Shown here: positions 55,749 to 63,388 of the stretch, piece after piece | How positions within the stretch are numbered: position 1 is the stretch's first letter | Layout of the letters: each line of letters opens with the position of its first letter | Assembly (NCBI GenBank): GCA_001464765.1 | Contig: LNDV01000029.1 | Location: forward strand, 248,001-312,000 | Reading direction: 5' to 3' | Length of the DNA: 64,000 nt | From: Betaproteobacteria bacterium Ga0077526 | GTDB lineage: Bacteria; Pseudomonadota; Gammaproteobacteria; Burkholderiales; Ga0077523 | Position numbers and translations under genes: made by a program | Notes under the pieces: generated by a model | What the model saw: the letters and a program-made list of their open reading frames with translations, nothing else | What the model was told of the DNA's origin: nothing | The model's database searches: none

Positions 55749-56708
55749 CTATCGTCTTTCGCGGTCCCTAAGCCGCTGGGTCAGGATCCGCACCCGCGCC
55801 TGCCACGAATGCGGAACATTGGGCGGGCCGGGAGCAGCCCCGGGCCTCATGGGCGCATACGGCAGCTTTGCGAAACCGGCCCGCACGACGTACTCCCAGA
55901 ACGGATGCTCCGGACGCAACGGAAACTGAATCGCGACCACTTGGCTCCCGTGCACCAGGAAGGGCATCCCAAGATTCCCGAGTGCCAACCGAGGGCGAAC
56001 GTCGAATCCGATGAATGGACCCATAGGCGCCTTGAGTTGCGCGCCGGCCTTCAAGATGGCGTCAATGAAGTCAAGAATCATCTTGGATGCGCCGTCGCCC
56101 AACTCCTCGTCGTACAGAACTTCCGCCTTCTTCAATTCGGGCGTGCGGCTGGCTGGATCCGGACCGACGAAGAATGCAATGCCGGATTCGAACCGACCGT
56201 TGCTCTTCTGCTTCAGATAGACGCACGGCAGCACGACGCCGCGGTGTTTGCGCTCCAGGTATGCCGGCAGAGCGGATGCGATCATGATCAGATTCTGAAA
56301 GTACAAGAGTGTGGCGGTGCGCTCATCTGTGTCGGGCGGCTGCATCTTCAACCCGTACGCCTCTTCCTCGCCAACCTGGAAAGTCAGGTAACTCGGCCCG
56401 TCGTCTCCCGCTATCCCAACCCCCATCGGCCAACGGGCGGCGAACGACTTGATTTCATCTTCGGTTGCCGGGAAGAGTTCCAGCTTGCCGATGCCCGTTT
56501 CGATCACGATCGTGTTCGGCCTGGAGCGTGAGTCATCGGGGGGAGACGACCTCGTCGCAGGGTCCGTGCCCTCCCCTCGATCTCGCACTCCGATGCCGAG
56601 GAGCTTCCGCACTTTAGTGAAAGGATGTCGAGATCTTCCAGATGGAAGATCACTATCCGAATCCATAAGGTCTCCAAATTGGTGCGCCTTCGTTGGATTG
56701 CTCCCCAC
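55749..56708 (-). CDS. Hypothetical protein
   Basis: This 319-residue protein has a low-complexity, charged N-terminus (about 1-65) and a folded region from about 66 (NTIVIETGIGKLELFPATEDE) to the end. The middle has RKHRGVVLPCVYLKQKSNG and the C-terminal part GPFIGFDVRPRLALGN and HPFWEYVVRAGFA. I do not recognise it. The start is uncertain: an ATG a few codons in (MDSDSDL) is possible. Confidence 0.62.
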   Translation of the reverse strand: MGSNPTKAHQFGDLMDSDSDLPSGRSRHPFTKVRKLLGIGVRDRGEGTDPATRSSPPDDSRSRPNTIVIETGIGKLELFPATEDEIKSFAARWPMGVGIAGDDGPSYLTFQVGEEEAYGLKMQPPDTDERTATLLYFQNLIMIASALPAYLERKHRGVVLPCVYLKQKSNGRFESGIAFFVGPDPASRTPELKKAEVLYDEELGDGASKMILDFIDAILKAGAQLKAPMGPFIGFDVRPRLALGNLGMPFLVHGSQVVAIQFPLRPEHPFWEYVVRAGFAKLPYAPMRPGAAPGPPNVPHSWQARVRILTQRLRDRERR

Positions 56709-56842
56709 CCTACGCGGACTTCTGTTCTTCTATGCAGGCTATGTGCACGTGAATACGGTCGGATGGTCCCCGAGTAGCAGCGCATCGGTGATGCGAACGT
56801 CGCGGCAGTGGCCAAGCCGCATCCGAGAGCTCTCTCACGATG

Positions 56843-57110
56843 CTCTAACGTTCTTGCGTTCCTAGAGGACGCGGAATCCCAAGTCGTTCCTCGTGTATAT
56901 CCGGGCGGCGTCCCAAAGCTTCTGTTGAGGTACCTCCCAAGTCCTGTGCCACCGGCCACCACCGCAAAGGCGCGGAGCCTAGGGGCATCCCGAGCGTGGC
57001 GACCATCTTCCGCAACAGAGTAGCGCTGTCGGAATCCGCTGGCTATCCCCGTCCGCGAGGCTTCACCAGTTCTGGCGATCTGGCGGTGGGCGGGAATCGT
57101 TCCCAGTTGT
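56843..57110 (-). repeat. attC-like site H plus dispersed repeat, copy 2
   Basis: The attC-like part (56843-56930) reads on the minus strand CCTCAAC, GGGACGC pairing with GCGTCC(TC), then R' GTTAGAG. The right part starts at 57007 with CTTCCGCAACAGAGTAGCG and continues CTGTC-GGAATCCGCTGG and on to about 57110, matching the copy at 60939 closely for about 75 bp. Confidence 0.68.
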
Positions 57111-57282
57111 CGCTATGGGTCGACGTATCGGATTGACGGCTGAAGCAGTAGAGCGGAGGCGGCGCACCCTGGCACGCGCGTTAGCAGTGACGGTCGGCGA
57201 TCTGTCCCGGCTGGCAGGAGCAGTCGTACCTGACCTGCCTACCGTTTTGAGTACCAGCGCTTAGCTGAGACTGGCCCCCTGG

Positions 57283-57480
57283 GTGGAAGTGATCGACGGT
57301 CTCTCGAGGAAATGGCGCTTCGGCCCGGAGGACTTCCTCATGAACACCGCGGTCGCGGCGGTGGCCGCCCTGGTCGAACACAATCCGAAGCTCGACAGAT
57401 TGTTCGACTTCCGCATCCACTACCGCCCGTCGATCCGGCATGAGCGGCAGTTCGTCGAGGAGTGCTGGTCGCCGAATAGG
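57283..57480 (+). pseudogene. Coding fragment on the opposite strand
   Basis: A + strand reading frame with strong GC third-position bias reads VEVIDGLSRKWRFGPEDF and so on for about 66 codons to a CW near 57467, then runs into sequence that is the complement of the ankyrin gene's 3' end. It has no start signal and no recognised family. It looks like the remnant of a gene cut by insertion of the neighbouring cassette. Confidence 0.4.
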
Positions 57481-57491
57481 ACTGAGGGGTG

Positions 57492-57827
57492 CTACACCGG
57501 TAGCCAGCGCCACCAGAACGGTTTGCTCGTCTCTCTGGCACCGAGACCCTTCAGCAACGTGACGAACTCTTCGCGCCCGTGCGCCTTTGCTGCTTGCAGC
57601 GGCGTAAGGTCATCGAGCTCAGAAACGAGATTGGGGTCCGCTCCAGAACCAAGCAGAAAGTGAGCGATCTCGAGGTGTCCTTGAATCAGGCTTGTCACGA
57701 GCAGGGTGCGCAGAATCTCCGGGTGCTGATGGTTCGGGTCGACGCCTTCCTTGATGTAGTAACTCACGAGCGAAAGATCGCCATCGACCGTCGCTTGGTA
57801 CAAAACCTTCCAGTCGCCTGCGGACAT
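57492..57827 (-). CDS. Ankyrin-repeat protein
   Basis: This 111-residue protein has two to three ankyrin repeats, with LLVTSLIQGHLEIAHFLLGSGADPN and DLTPLQAAKAHGREEFVTLL (each given only in part) matching the consensus. It has no signal peptide. Such short ankyrin proteins bind partner proteins; the partner is unknown. The 3' end abuts the + strand fragment. Confidence 0.85.
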   Translation of the reverse strand: MSAGDWKVLYQATVDGDLSLVSYYIKEGVDPNHQHPEILRTLLVTSLIQGHLEIAHFLLGSGADPNLVSELDDLTPLQAAKAHGREEFVTLLKGLGARETSKPFWWRWLPV

Positions 57828-58094
57828 TGCGCCTCACTGGTGTTTCTCTATATGCGAGAAATCGGTCCCCGTACGAACTAGCTCTCGCTGTCAACCAGGG
57901 ACTGCGCGCAGCCGAACGCCCTGGAGGAGCCGAAAGCAAACGCGCGCGGTGCTGCGCGTACCTGAGGCTCTACCGATGGAGCATGGGGCTCTCGGTCCAT
58001 GGCAACTCGAAGGGTGCGCGACCCCGTGAGCGCTCGCCGGTGCCTCTACTGACGGCAAAGCATAACGCCGAACAGCGTAGTCGCGATTCCGGCC

Positions 58095-58577
58095 TCAGCG
58101 AAGCCGAAATTGCTCGCGATGCGCTCTGGCCCATGACGCCAGTTGAGACACAACTTCAGAGAGGTCGGAAACCACGCGTCCTGCTTCCTCCTCTTCTTCA
58201 GCGATCGGTGCCTCGAGGGCGTATTGCCGGGCGGTCACACTCTTCGGTATCTCGCCTCCAAAGACACGATTGACGTAGAGCTCCAGGCGCCCCCTTGTGC
58301 TGCGGGCGCCGATCTCCTCCAGGCCCAGCAGCACTTGATCGTAGAGATCCGCGCAGTCGTAATAGAAGAAATGGCTGACGCCCCCGGCTTCGGCTTCCGT
58401 GAGGAAGGTGTCCACACAGATAAAGAGCCGTTCATGGTGGTTCAGCTTCTTCAAGTCCGCGACAATGCTCTGTACGTCCAATGCACCCAGGATTGCAGAG
58501 TTCAGCGATGACAGGAAAGGCCTCTCGTCCGGAATCGAGAAGGGTGAGATCGGAAGGGTCGAGGGTGCATGTCCCAT
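58095..58577 (-). CDS. DUF4375 (DMP19-like) protein
   Basis: The pattern EAEAGGVSHFFYYDCADLYD followed by ALEEIGA-like residues (LLGLEEIGARST) matches DUF4375, whose members are small acidic proteins of unknown role. It has 160 residues from the ATG at 58577, which lies 3 bp after GTTAGGC, a perfect R' core; the frame is open further to 58625. A long imperfect hairpin (TCGCGA...CGGC/GCCG...TCGCGA, about 58077-58126) overlaps its 3' end. Confidence 0.78.
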   Translation of the reverse strand: MGHAPSTLPISPFSIPDERPFLSSLNSAILGALDVQSIVADLKKLNHHERLFICVDTFLTEAEAGGVSHFFYYDCADLYDQVLLGLEEIGARSTRGRLELYVNRVFGGEIPKSVTARQYALEAPIAEEEEEAGRVVSDLSEVVSQLASWARAHREQFRLR

Positions 58578-58580
58578 GAG

Positions 58581-58740
58581 GCCTAACGCGGTTGTAGAGG
58601 AAGTCGCCAGAATCGAAGGAGGCAAGAACGCAAAGGCACGTTCAGCCAGCCGGCGGAGCGTGGCGTTCGATCCCGAGAGCCCTGAGCGGATGATCCCAGT
58701 CTCATTGCTGACGCTCCGCGAAAGAGGGCTTTTCCTACAG
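58581..58740 (-). repeat. Cassette-linked repeat, copy 2
   Basis: This segment lies between the R' of attC site I (58741) and the GTTAGGC core before the DUF4375 gene. It aligns over about 160 bp with the sequence at 50,654-50,825 (see there). In one frame both copies encode a similar stretch (SVSNETGIIRSGLSGSN versus SVDS-GIRT...AGSN), which may be an accident of the shared DNA. Confidence 0.65.
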
Positions 58741-58817
58741 CCTCAACGCAAAGCTAAGGGGCAGCCGAAGGTGGGCGAAGCCCGCCGTGGGCTGTCCCCT
58801 TGAGCGCTGAGTTGGGC
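58741..58817 (-). other. attC site I (canonical)
   Basis: Minus strand: R'' GCCCAAC, then TCAGCGCTCAAGGGGACAGCC, a GC-rich loop with its own hairpin, GGCTGCCCCTTAGCTTTGC, and R' GTTGAGG; 77 bp. GGGGACAGCC pairs with GGCTGCCCC leaving one bulged A, the extrahelical base that sets recombination polarity. A second R''-like GCCTAAC lies at 58849-58855, next to the stop of the upstream gene. This is the most canonical site in the window. Confidence 0.9.
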
Positions 58818-58866
58818 TGATGGCAGAGGGTGGCAATGAATGCACACCGTTAGGCAGATGACGCAA

Positions 58867-59316
58867 TTACGCATCGCGTAGTGCCTCGATGAACGAATCA
58901 AAAGGCTCGCCAAACTCAGTGTCCAGCCTAATTTTCTCCCATGCTGCTACAAAGGCAGCTTTCCCCATTGCAGTCTTCATTCCTCCGCGCCAAACCTGCC
59001 ATGTCTCTGCATGCAGGAATCCTCGTTGGTTAAGATGCCACTCCTCAAACGACAGATCGAAGTACGCCCTCATATTTCGCATAACGCTCCGATACTCGTC
59101 AACCGACAGCGCCTCGAGAGAGAAATCCTTTCGGTTGATGTTCTCAGGAAATCGAAGAACGATTTCTTGATACCGTTTTGTGTAATCCGAGAACTGCTGA
59201 ATCTGCAATTGCTGGTTCATCTTGCGGAGTTGAAGGTATAGCGCGCCCAGGGCAACAGCTACACCTAGCAGAGTCGCGATGGCGCTAAAGAGGGAAATTA
59301 TGTCGGAAGTAGTCAC
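58867..59316 (-). CDS. Membrane-anchored hypothetical protein
   Basis: This 149-residue protein starts at a GTG at 59316 and has one N-terminal membrane segment (about 6-28), then a coiled-coil-like stretch (LQLRKMNQQLQIQQFSDY) and a helical domain with YQEIVLRFPENI, AYFDLSFEEWHLNQRGFL and WQVWRGGMKTAM. This pattern is common among small membrane proteins near defence or immunity genes, but no family is assigned. It starts 40 bp after the HEPN gene's stop, so the two may be one transcription unit. Confidence 0.7.
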   Translation of the reverse strand: MTTSDIISLFSAIATLLGVAVALGALYLQLRKMNQQLQIQQFSDYTKRYQEIVLRFPENINRKDFSLEALSVDEYRSVMRNMRAYFDLSFEEWHLNQRGFLHAETWQVWRGGMKTAMGKAAFVAAWEKIRLDTEFGEPFDSFIEALRDA

Positions 59317-59342
59317 GGGCTTAGTGAATGCATGGTTGCGGG

Positions 59343-59356
59343 GCCCAACGTTTGAG
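59343..59356 (-). other. Fused attC core (R'' directly followed by R')
   Basis: On the minus strand, directly after the HEPN stop codon, CTCAAAC is immediately followed by GTTGGGC. This is what would remain if the whole stem of an attC site were lost, leaving R'' joined to R'. Confidence 0.35.
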
Positions 59357-60289
59357 TTACACGTCCCGGGCACGCTTGCCTCGGGGCGCCTTCTTCGGCC
59401 TAGCACGCTTTGGAACCTCGGGCGATTCGAGGGCCGGGAGGGGAGCGGTCGCAACTTCAGGAGGCGCTGAGTCCGACGGCCCCGTTGGCAGGAGCGTGTC
59501 AGGGGGCAGACTCGGCGCCGTCTTCGCGGCGTCCCGCTCCGAGCTGTGCCAGTGTTCATCGAGTTCTTGCTCAAGCCACTCGGTCAGCTGAAGACACGAC
59601 TCGTATGACTCCAAGAAGTATGCGATGTCGACAGGGAGAAATGCTCCGCGTCCTGCCCGAGCATGGGAGCCTGCCTTCTTCAGGTAGGTGTCATTCACAT
59701 AACCCCTGTTGTGGACATGAATATCTCGTGTGGCCTTGAGTTCGACGTAGCGGTGAAACGCGGCGCACTCAAGGAGATTGACTGAGAGCAACGCCTGCAG
59801 CGCGTCCGCGAACTCTTTTGGGGACTTGTAGGACAAGTCGTTTAGCAGAGCGTCGGTCGCCTTGAGATGCACTTCCTCGAGGCTCTGGGCTTCCAGAACC
59901 GCCTCCAGGGACATAGTGCGCTTTGCCCCGAGCTTCTGGGGGTACCGGACCACCACAGAACGCAGAACGTCACCGAGCAGGGCTTCTACGATAGTCACGA
60001 GTTGACCAATGCCGTTCACCGGCATCTGGGCCAGCGCCAAGAACTGATATCGCAGTAACAACTCATCCTTGGTGTAGTTGCGCGTACTCAAGATCGCAGT
60101 CTTGTCCGGTCGATAGCCAACCGGAAACGAGATCTGTATCGAGTCCGCGTCATCACGTTGCACGTTGCCGGCAACCACATCGAAGGCGCCATATGTCAGC
60201 TGAGCAAGCTCGCCTTGGTTAAAGAGGGCATGGCGAGCTCCAGTCACAAGCCGGTAGAGAAGGTCGCCAAGAGTGGGGAGCGAGGTCAT
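59357..60289 (-). CDS. HEPN-domain protein
   Basis: This 310-residue protein has a helical core and the HEPN-type motif R188-DIHV-H193 (R-x4-H, within ATRDIHVHNRGYV), followed by NDTYLKKAG, as in HEPN RNases and HEPN-type sensor domains. The C-terminal ~60 residues are disordered, proline-rich and then lysine/arginine-rich (RARPKKAPRGKRARDV). The ATG at 60289 lies 12 bp after R' GTTATAC of attC site J. RNase activity is possible but unproven. The 40-bp-spaced membrane protein gene downstream could encode a partner. Confidence 0.75.
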   Translation of the reverse strand: MTSLPTLGDLLYRLVTGARHALFNQGELAQLTYGAFDVVAGNVQRDDADSIQISFPVGYRPDKTAILSTRNYTKDELLLRYQFLALAQMPVNGIGQLVTIVEALLGDVLRSVVVRYPQKLGAKRTMSLEAVLEAQSLEEVHLKATDALLNDLSYKSPKEFADALQALLSVNLLECAAFHRYVELKATRDIHVHNRGYVNDTYLKKAGSHARAGRGAFLPVDIAYFLESYESCLQLTEWLEQELDEHWHSSERDAAKTAPSLPPDTLLPTGPSDSAPPEVATAPLPALESPEVPKRARPKKAPRGKRARDV

Positions 60290-60301
60290 GCCAAGAGGGA
60301 C

Positions 60302-60368
60302 GTATAACGTTCAGCGCTGTGAGGCTGGGCGCCGCAGGCGACCAGTCCAAACGAGCGCGTGGTTAGGC
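60302..60368 (-). other. attC site J
   Basis: Minus strand: R'' GCCTAAC, CACGCGCTCG, a perfect CTGG-CGCC/GGCG-CCAG stem around TGC, CAGCGCTGAAC, and R' GTTATAC; 67 bp. The stop codon (TAA) of the upstream gene lies inside R''. It is homologous to site B. Confidence 0.9.
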
Positions 60369-60767
60369 TTCATCGGCATCGCTCGCACGCTTAGAGGTGA
60401 GACGCGCTATCCACAGCCCGCCGCCCGAGCACGCAAACGCGACCGGCAGAAACATAACCGTCGCGAGTGTGTAACCGTAGAACGCTTGCTGGTCTTGTTG
60501 GGGAGTCCAATCTTCTGGAATATCGCCCAGACCAAGCAAGTAGTTGAGCACCCCGGCGCCGAACCAAAGAGCGACAAATGGCCATGTAAGGGAGAACACT
60601 CTTCCGTACGTCTCGCCCGCCCGTCCGCCAAAGAAGCCGAATACCGTAAGGACAGCGTAACCGGCAAGGGAGGTAGCAATGGTGCCGTTAGAGGGCAAGA
60701 GCATTCCGGCGGCCGTCATCAATGCCGTTATCAGGAAGGTCATTCGAAATGCTTGCGGCGTCATCAT
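60363..60767 (-). CDS. Small membrane protein
   Basis: This 134-residue protein has four predicted membrane segments (about 8-25, 32-50, 60-80 and 97-120). It starts at one of two ATGs at 60767/60764, 8 bp after a GTTAGGC core, and its TAA is part of the R'' of attC site J, so the whole gene fills one cassette. I do not recognise the family. Confidence 0.7.
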   Translation of the reverse strand: MMTPQAFRMTFLITALMTAAGMLLPSNGTIATSLAGYAVLTVFGFFGGRAGETYGRVFSLTWPFVALWFGAGVLNYLLGLGDIPEDWTPQQDQQAFYGYTLATVMFLPVAFACSGGGLWIARLTSKRASDADEA

Positions 60768-60775
60768 GTGTTGCA

Positions 60776-61060
60776 GCCTAACGTACTGTGGGTCTCAAAC
60801 GACGCGGAGTTCCACGACGTCTGACGCATAAATCCGGCTTGCTTTCTTTAGCTTTCATGGGTTTACCGTCCAGCCTCCTTTCCATCGGCCCATACGCCCG
60901 AACGTCCAGCGAAACCAGCCGCCGAGAGGTGCCGAGAACTTCCGCAACAGAGTAGCGCTGTCCGAATCTGCTGGCTATCCCCTCCCGGAAGGTTCGCCAG
61001 TTCTGGTGAACTGCTAGTCCGGGCGGCAATCGGATGCCGTCGGGAAGTGCTCCCAGTCAA
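60776..61060 (-). repeat. Recombination-core GCCTAAC plus dispersed repeat, copy 3
   Basis: GCCTAAC (60776-60782; GTTAGGC on the minus strand) sits 8 bp before the start of the gene at 60767. Its flank (CGACGCGGAGTTCC) matches the corresponding part of site H (GGACGCGGAATCCC). The part from 60939 (CTTCCGCAACAGAGTAGCG) matches the repeats at 54939 and 57007. No partner R'' was found, so this may be the attI side or an eroded attC. Confidence 0.55.
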
Positions 61061-61156
61061 TAGGAATCGACTGGGCGAGCGGATGGCTGAACCCGTCGCC
61101 GGTGCAGCCCGCACGGATGAATGAACGCCACGACCGCAGTCAGTCCGACCCCGTCG
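60783..61156. other. Right border of the cassette array, no gene
   Basis: This is where an integrase gene and attI would be expected from the cassette orientation. No integrase-like frame or motif is seen. Most of the stretch is dispersed repeat copy 3, and then the sugar kinase gene begins. Confidence 0.5.
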
Positions 61157-62107
61157 TCACGCCCCGAGCGTTCCCGCCATCGCCACCACCTCATCCCACG
61201 TTGCAGGCTGGCATCCCTGGCGCTGCAGGTTGATGGCGGCGCAGGCTGTGGCGTGCGTGAGCGCCGGTCGCACGGTGTCGGCACTTGCCTGTCCCGCTAC
61301 GACGGAACGCATGGCGTCGTGGCGCAGAAGATGTGCGAGGAATCCGGCGAAGAAGCAATCTCCGGCGCCGACGCTATCGACGACCCGGACGCGCGCGGCA
61401 GGCTGTTCGAGGATGAGCCCGGGCGCGATCGCGACTGCGCCGCGTTCTCCCAGTGTCAGTACTACCAGTGCCGAGCCACGGTCCAGGAATGTGGCCGCCG
61501 ATTCGCGCACGTCAGCGTCAAAGCCCAGATGTGTGAGGTCTTCGTCGCTCACTTTCACCACCGTGGCGAGTGCTGCGGTGTCGAGCGCTGCGGCGCGGTA
61601 GGCGTCTGGGGCGATGCCGAGGCTGGCCATCACGGCGGGTCTTGCGTTCACGTCGAGTGTGCAGGGCAGTCCCTTTGCGCGCATTTGGCGCATCACCTCG
61701 CGGATCACCGCGTCGTCCGGCGGCACCAGCGCAAGGCCGCCGGTATGGAGGGCGATGGCATCGGGCGGCAGCCGGGCTTCGAGTTGCCTGGCGTCGATGG
61801 CGCGGTCGGCAATGCCCGTCCGGTAGAAGCCGTAGCTCGGTAGGCCTTGCGCATCGGTGTTCACCACCGCGAGGGAGGTGGGTGCGGTCACCTCCGGGCC
61901 GAGCGGCACGGCTCCGGCGCGGGCTAGTGTCGCGAGGAGGAGCCGCCCGAAGGCGTCCGTAGACAGCGGATTCAGGTAACCGGTGCGCACGCCCTGCAAG
62001 GCCATTGCGCACGCGAAATTGAACGGAGCGCCGCCCGGCGCGGGGAAGTACCGCCCGTCGGGTTGCACGACCAGGTCGATGAGAGATTCGCCGGCAGCTA
62101 CGAACAT
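61157..62107 (-). CDS. PfkB family carbohydrate kinase (fructokinase-like)
   Basis: This 316-residue ribokinase-fold kinase has the N-terminal GGAPFNFACAMA segment and the ATP-site signature VVDSVGAGDCFFAGFLAHLL (anion hole and catalytic aspartate in GAGD). The sugar is probably fructose, judged from closeness to bacterial fructokinases, but it is not certain. It lies 8 bp after the P450 gene in the same direction. Confidence 0.87.
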   Translation of the reverse strand: MFVAAGESLIDLVVQPDGRYFPAPGGAPFNFACAMALQGVRTGYLNPLSTDAFGRLLLATLARAGAVPLGPEVTAPTSLAVVNTDAQGLPSYGFYRTGIADRAIDARQLEARLPPDAIALHTGGLALVPPDDAVIREVMRQMRAKGLPCTLDVNARPAVMASLGIAPDAYRAAALDTAALATVVKVSDEDLTHLGFDADVRESAATFLDRGSALVVLTLGERGAVAIAPGLILEQPAARVRVVDSVGAGDCFFAGFLAHLLRHDAMRSVVAGQASADTVRPALTHATACAAINLQRQGCQPATWDEVVAMAGTLGA

Positions 62108-62114
62108 GGTGAAG

Positions 62115-63335
62115 TCATCCGGTGACGCGGCAGGGCACCTGCAGAAAGCCGCGGAATCGCGCGCGCCCGCCGCGCGTGGGTGCGCCGTCCAGGCAATAGC
62201 GCGGGAAGCGCGCGAGGAACATCGTCAGCGCCACGCGGCCTTCTAGGCGCGCGAGCGCGTGCCCCGCACACAGATGCGCGCCGGACCCGAAAGCCAGATG
62301 CCGATTGGGTGAGCGCAGGATGTCGAGTCGGTCCGGGTCGGGAAACTGCTCTGGGTCGCGGTTGGCCGCGCCAATGCAAAGCGTGATGAGCGAGCCCGCC
62401 GGCAGGCTCACGCCGCCGACTTCCGTCTCGACGAGCGCACGACGGTTGCCGAGCTGGTTGGAACTCTCGAAGCGGAGGAACTCCTCCACGGCGGAGCGCA
62501 TGTGCTCCGGGTTGGCGACGAGCGCCTCACGGGCTTCGGGCCAGTCGTGCAGCAGCACGAGGCTGTTGCCGATGAGGTTCGTCGTGGTCTCGTGGCCGGC
62601 GTTCAGCAGGAAGATGCAGTTGTGGAGCAGTTCCGCCTCGCTGAGCTGCGTGCCGTCCGGCTCGCCCTGAATGAGCCGCGTGAGCACGTCGCGCTCGGGG
62701 TCGCCGGGTTCTGCCCGCCTGCGTGCCACCAGCGTGCGCAAATACGCCAGAAACTCCGTGACCGCCGCGTTGCCGCGTGCAAGCTGCGCTTCCGAAAGCC
62801 GCGGCTCGAGCCCGCCCAGGATCGCGAGGGACCATTCCCGCAGCGGCCCGCGCTCGTCGTGCGGGACACCCAGCAGATTGCCGATGATCTCGATCGGGAT
62901 GGCCGACGCAAAATCCTCGATGAGGTCCACGGCGGTTCTTTCCGCCATGGCGTCGAGCAGTTGCCCCACGCGCGTGACGAGGCCCGGTTCCATGTCGGCG
63001 ATGGCCCGGGATGTGAGCGCCCCGAGGATCAGCCTCCGCACGCGCGTATGCAGCGGCGGGTCGTTGAAGACGAGGCTGGTAGTGTGGTGTTCGAAGAGCG
63101 GCGTGGGTCCGAACTTCGGTCCGAACTCCGCCTTCTTGTCTGAGCTGAAGACCTTCGGGTCCTTGTACACGCGCTCGCAGTCGGCGTAGCGTGTGAGCAG
63201 CCAGGAGCCGTCGGGCATCCGTCGCACCGGCGAGGTCTCGCGCAGTTGCCGGTAGAAGGGGTAGGGGTCTTCGTAGAAGCCGGGCGGCAGGGCGCGGAGG
63301 TCGAAGTCCCGGAGGTCGGGGAGGGCAGCATTCAT
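62115..63335 (-). CDS. Cytochrome P450
   Basis: This 406-residue soluble P450 has the I-helix motif NAGHETTTN, the ExxR motif in EEFLRFES, and the haem-binding loop FGSGAHLCAGHALARLE with the axial cysteine. The ATG at 63335 (MNAALPDLRDF) is used; the frame extends to 63392. The length and lack of a membrane anchor are bacterial class I type. No ferredoxin or reductase gene is adjacent, so its redox partners must be elsewhere. Confidence 0.94.
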   Translation of the reverse strand: MNAALPDLRDFDLRALPPGFYEDPYPFYRQLRETSPVRRMPDGSWLLTRYADCERVYKDPKVFSSDKKAEFGPKFGPTPLFEHHTTSLVFNDPPLHTRVRRLILGALTSRAIADMEPGLVTRVGQLLDAMAERTAVDLIEDFASAIPIEIIGNLLGVPHDERGPLREWSLAILGGLEPRLSEAQLARGNAAVTEFLAYLRTLVARRRAEPGDPERDVLTRLIQGEPDGTQLSEAELLHNCIFLLNAGHETTTNLIGNSLVLLHDWPEAREALVANPEHMRSAVEEFLRFESSNQLGNRRALVETEVGGVSLPAGSLITLCIGAANRDPEQFPDPDRLDILRSPNRHLAFGSGAHLCAGHALARLEGRVALTMFLARFPRYCLDGAPTRGGRARFRGFLQVPCRVTG

Positions 63336-63388
63336 GGCCCGGAGTGTAGCGCCGCGGGCCGCCCGCGCAGAGGCGGCCCGTCCCGGCG

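Larger units (their letters stand above)
56709..57491. other. Long spacer with repeat unit and a + strand coding fragment
   Basis: The left part holds attC-like site H and the dispersed repeat, copy 2 (56843-57110). At 57283-57480 the + strand has a well-biased reading frame of about 66 codons with no family recognised. The rest shows no gene. Confidence 0.5.
49110..60782 (-). mobile_element. Integron-type gene cassette array without visible integrase (CALIN candidate)
   Basis: At least nine short imperfect palindromes with R''(RYYYAAC-like) and R'(GTTRRRY-like) ends separate minus-strand genes. Stops lie just before R'' and starts shortly after R', the structure of integron cassettes. The best sites are at 49490, 52341, 53544, 54303, 58741 and 60302. 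Most of the genes are small and unrecognised, and all well-supported ones run the same way. No integron integrase is encoded in the window. The cassette orientation would put attI and intI at the right end, but only a 374-bp spacer and then metabolic genes are there. Confidence 0.8.

Noticed and set aside
56504..56962. 152-residue minus-strand open frame over the repeat at 56843
   Set aside because: It crosses an attC-like palindrome and a repeat and overlaps the 319-residue gene in another frame; the product is not protein-like.
58060..58148. Further attC site overlapping the end of the DUF4375 gene
   Set aside because: There is an imperfect TCGCGA...TCGCGA hairpin with a GCATAAC core, but it would lie largely inside the coding sequence and its right core is poor.
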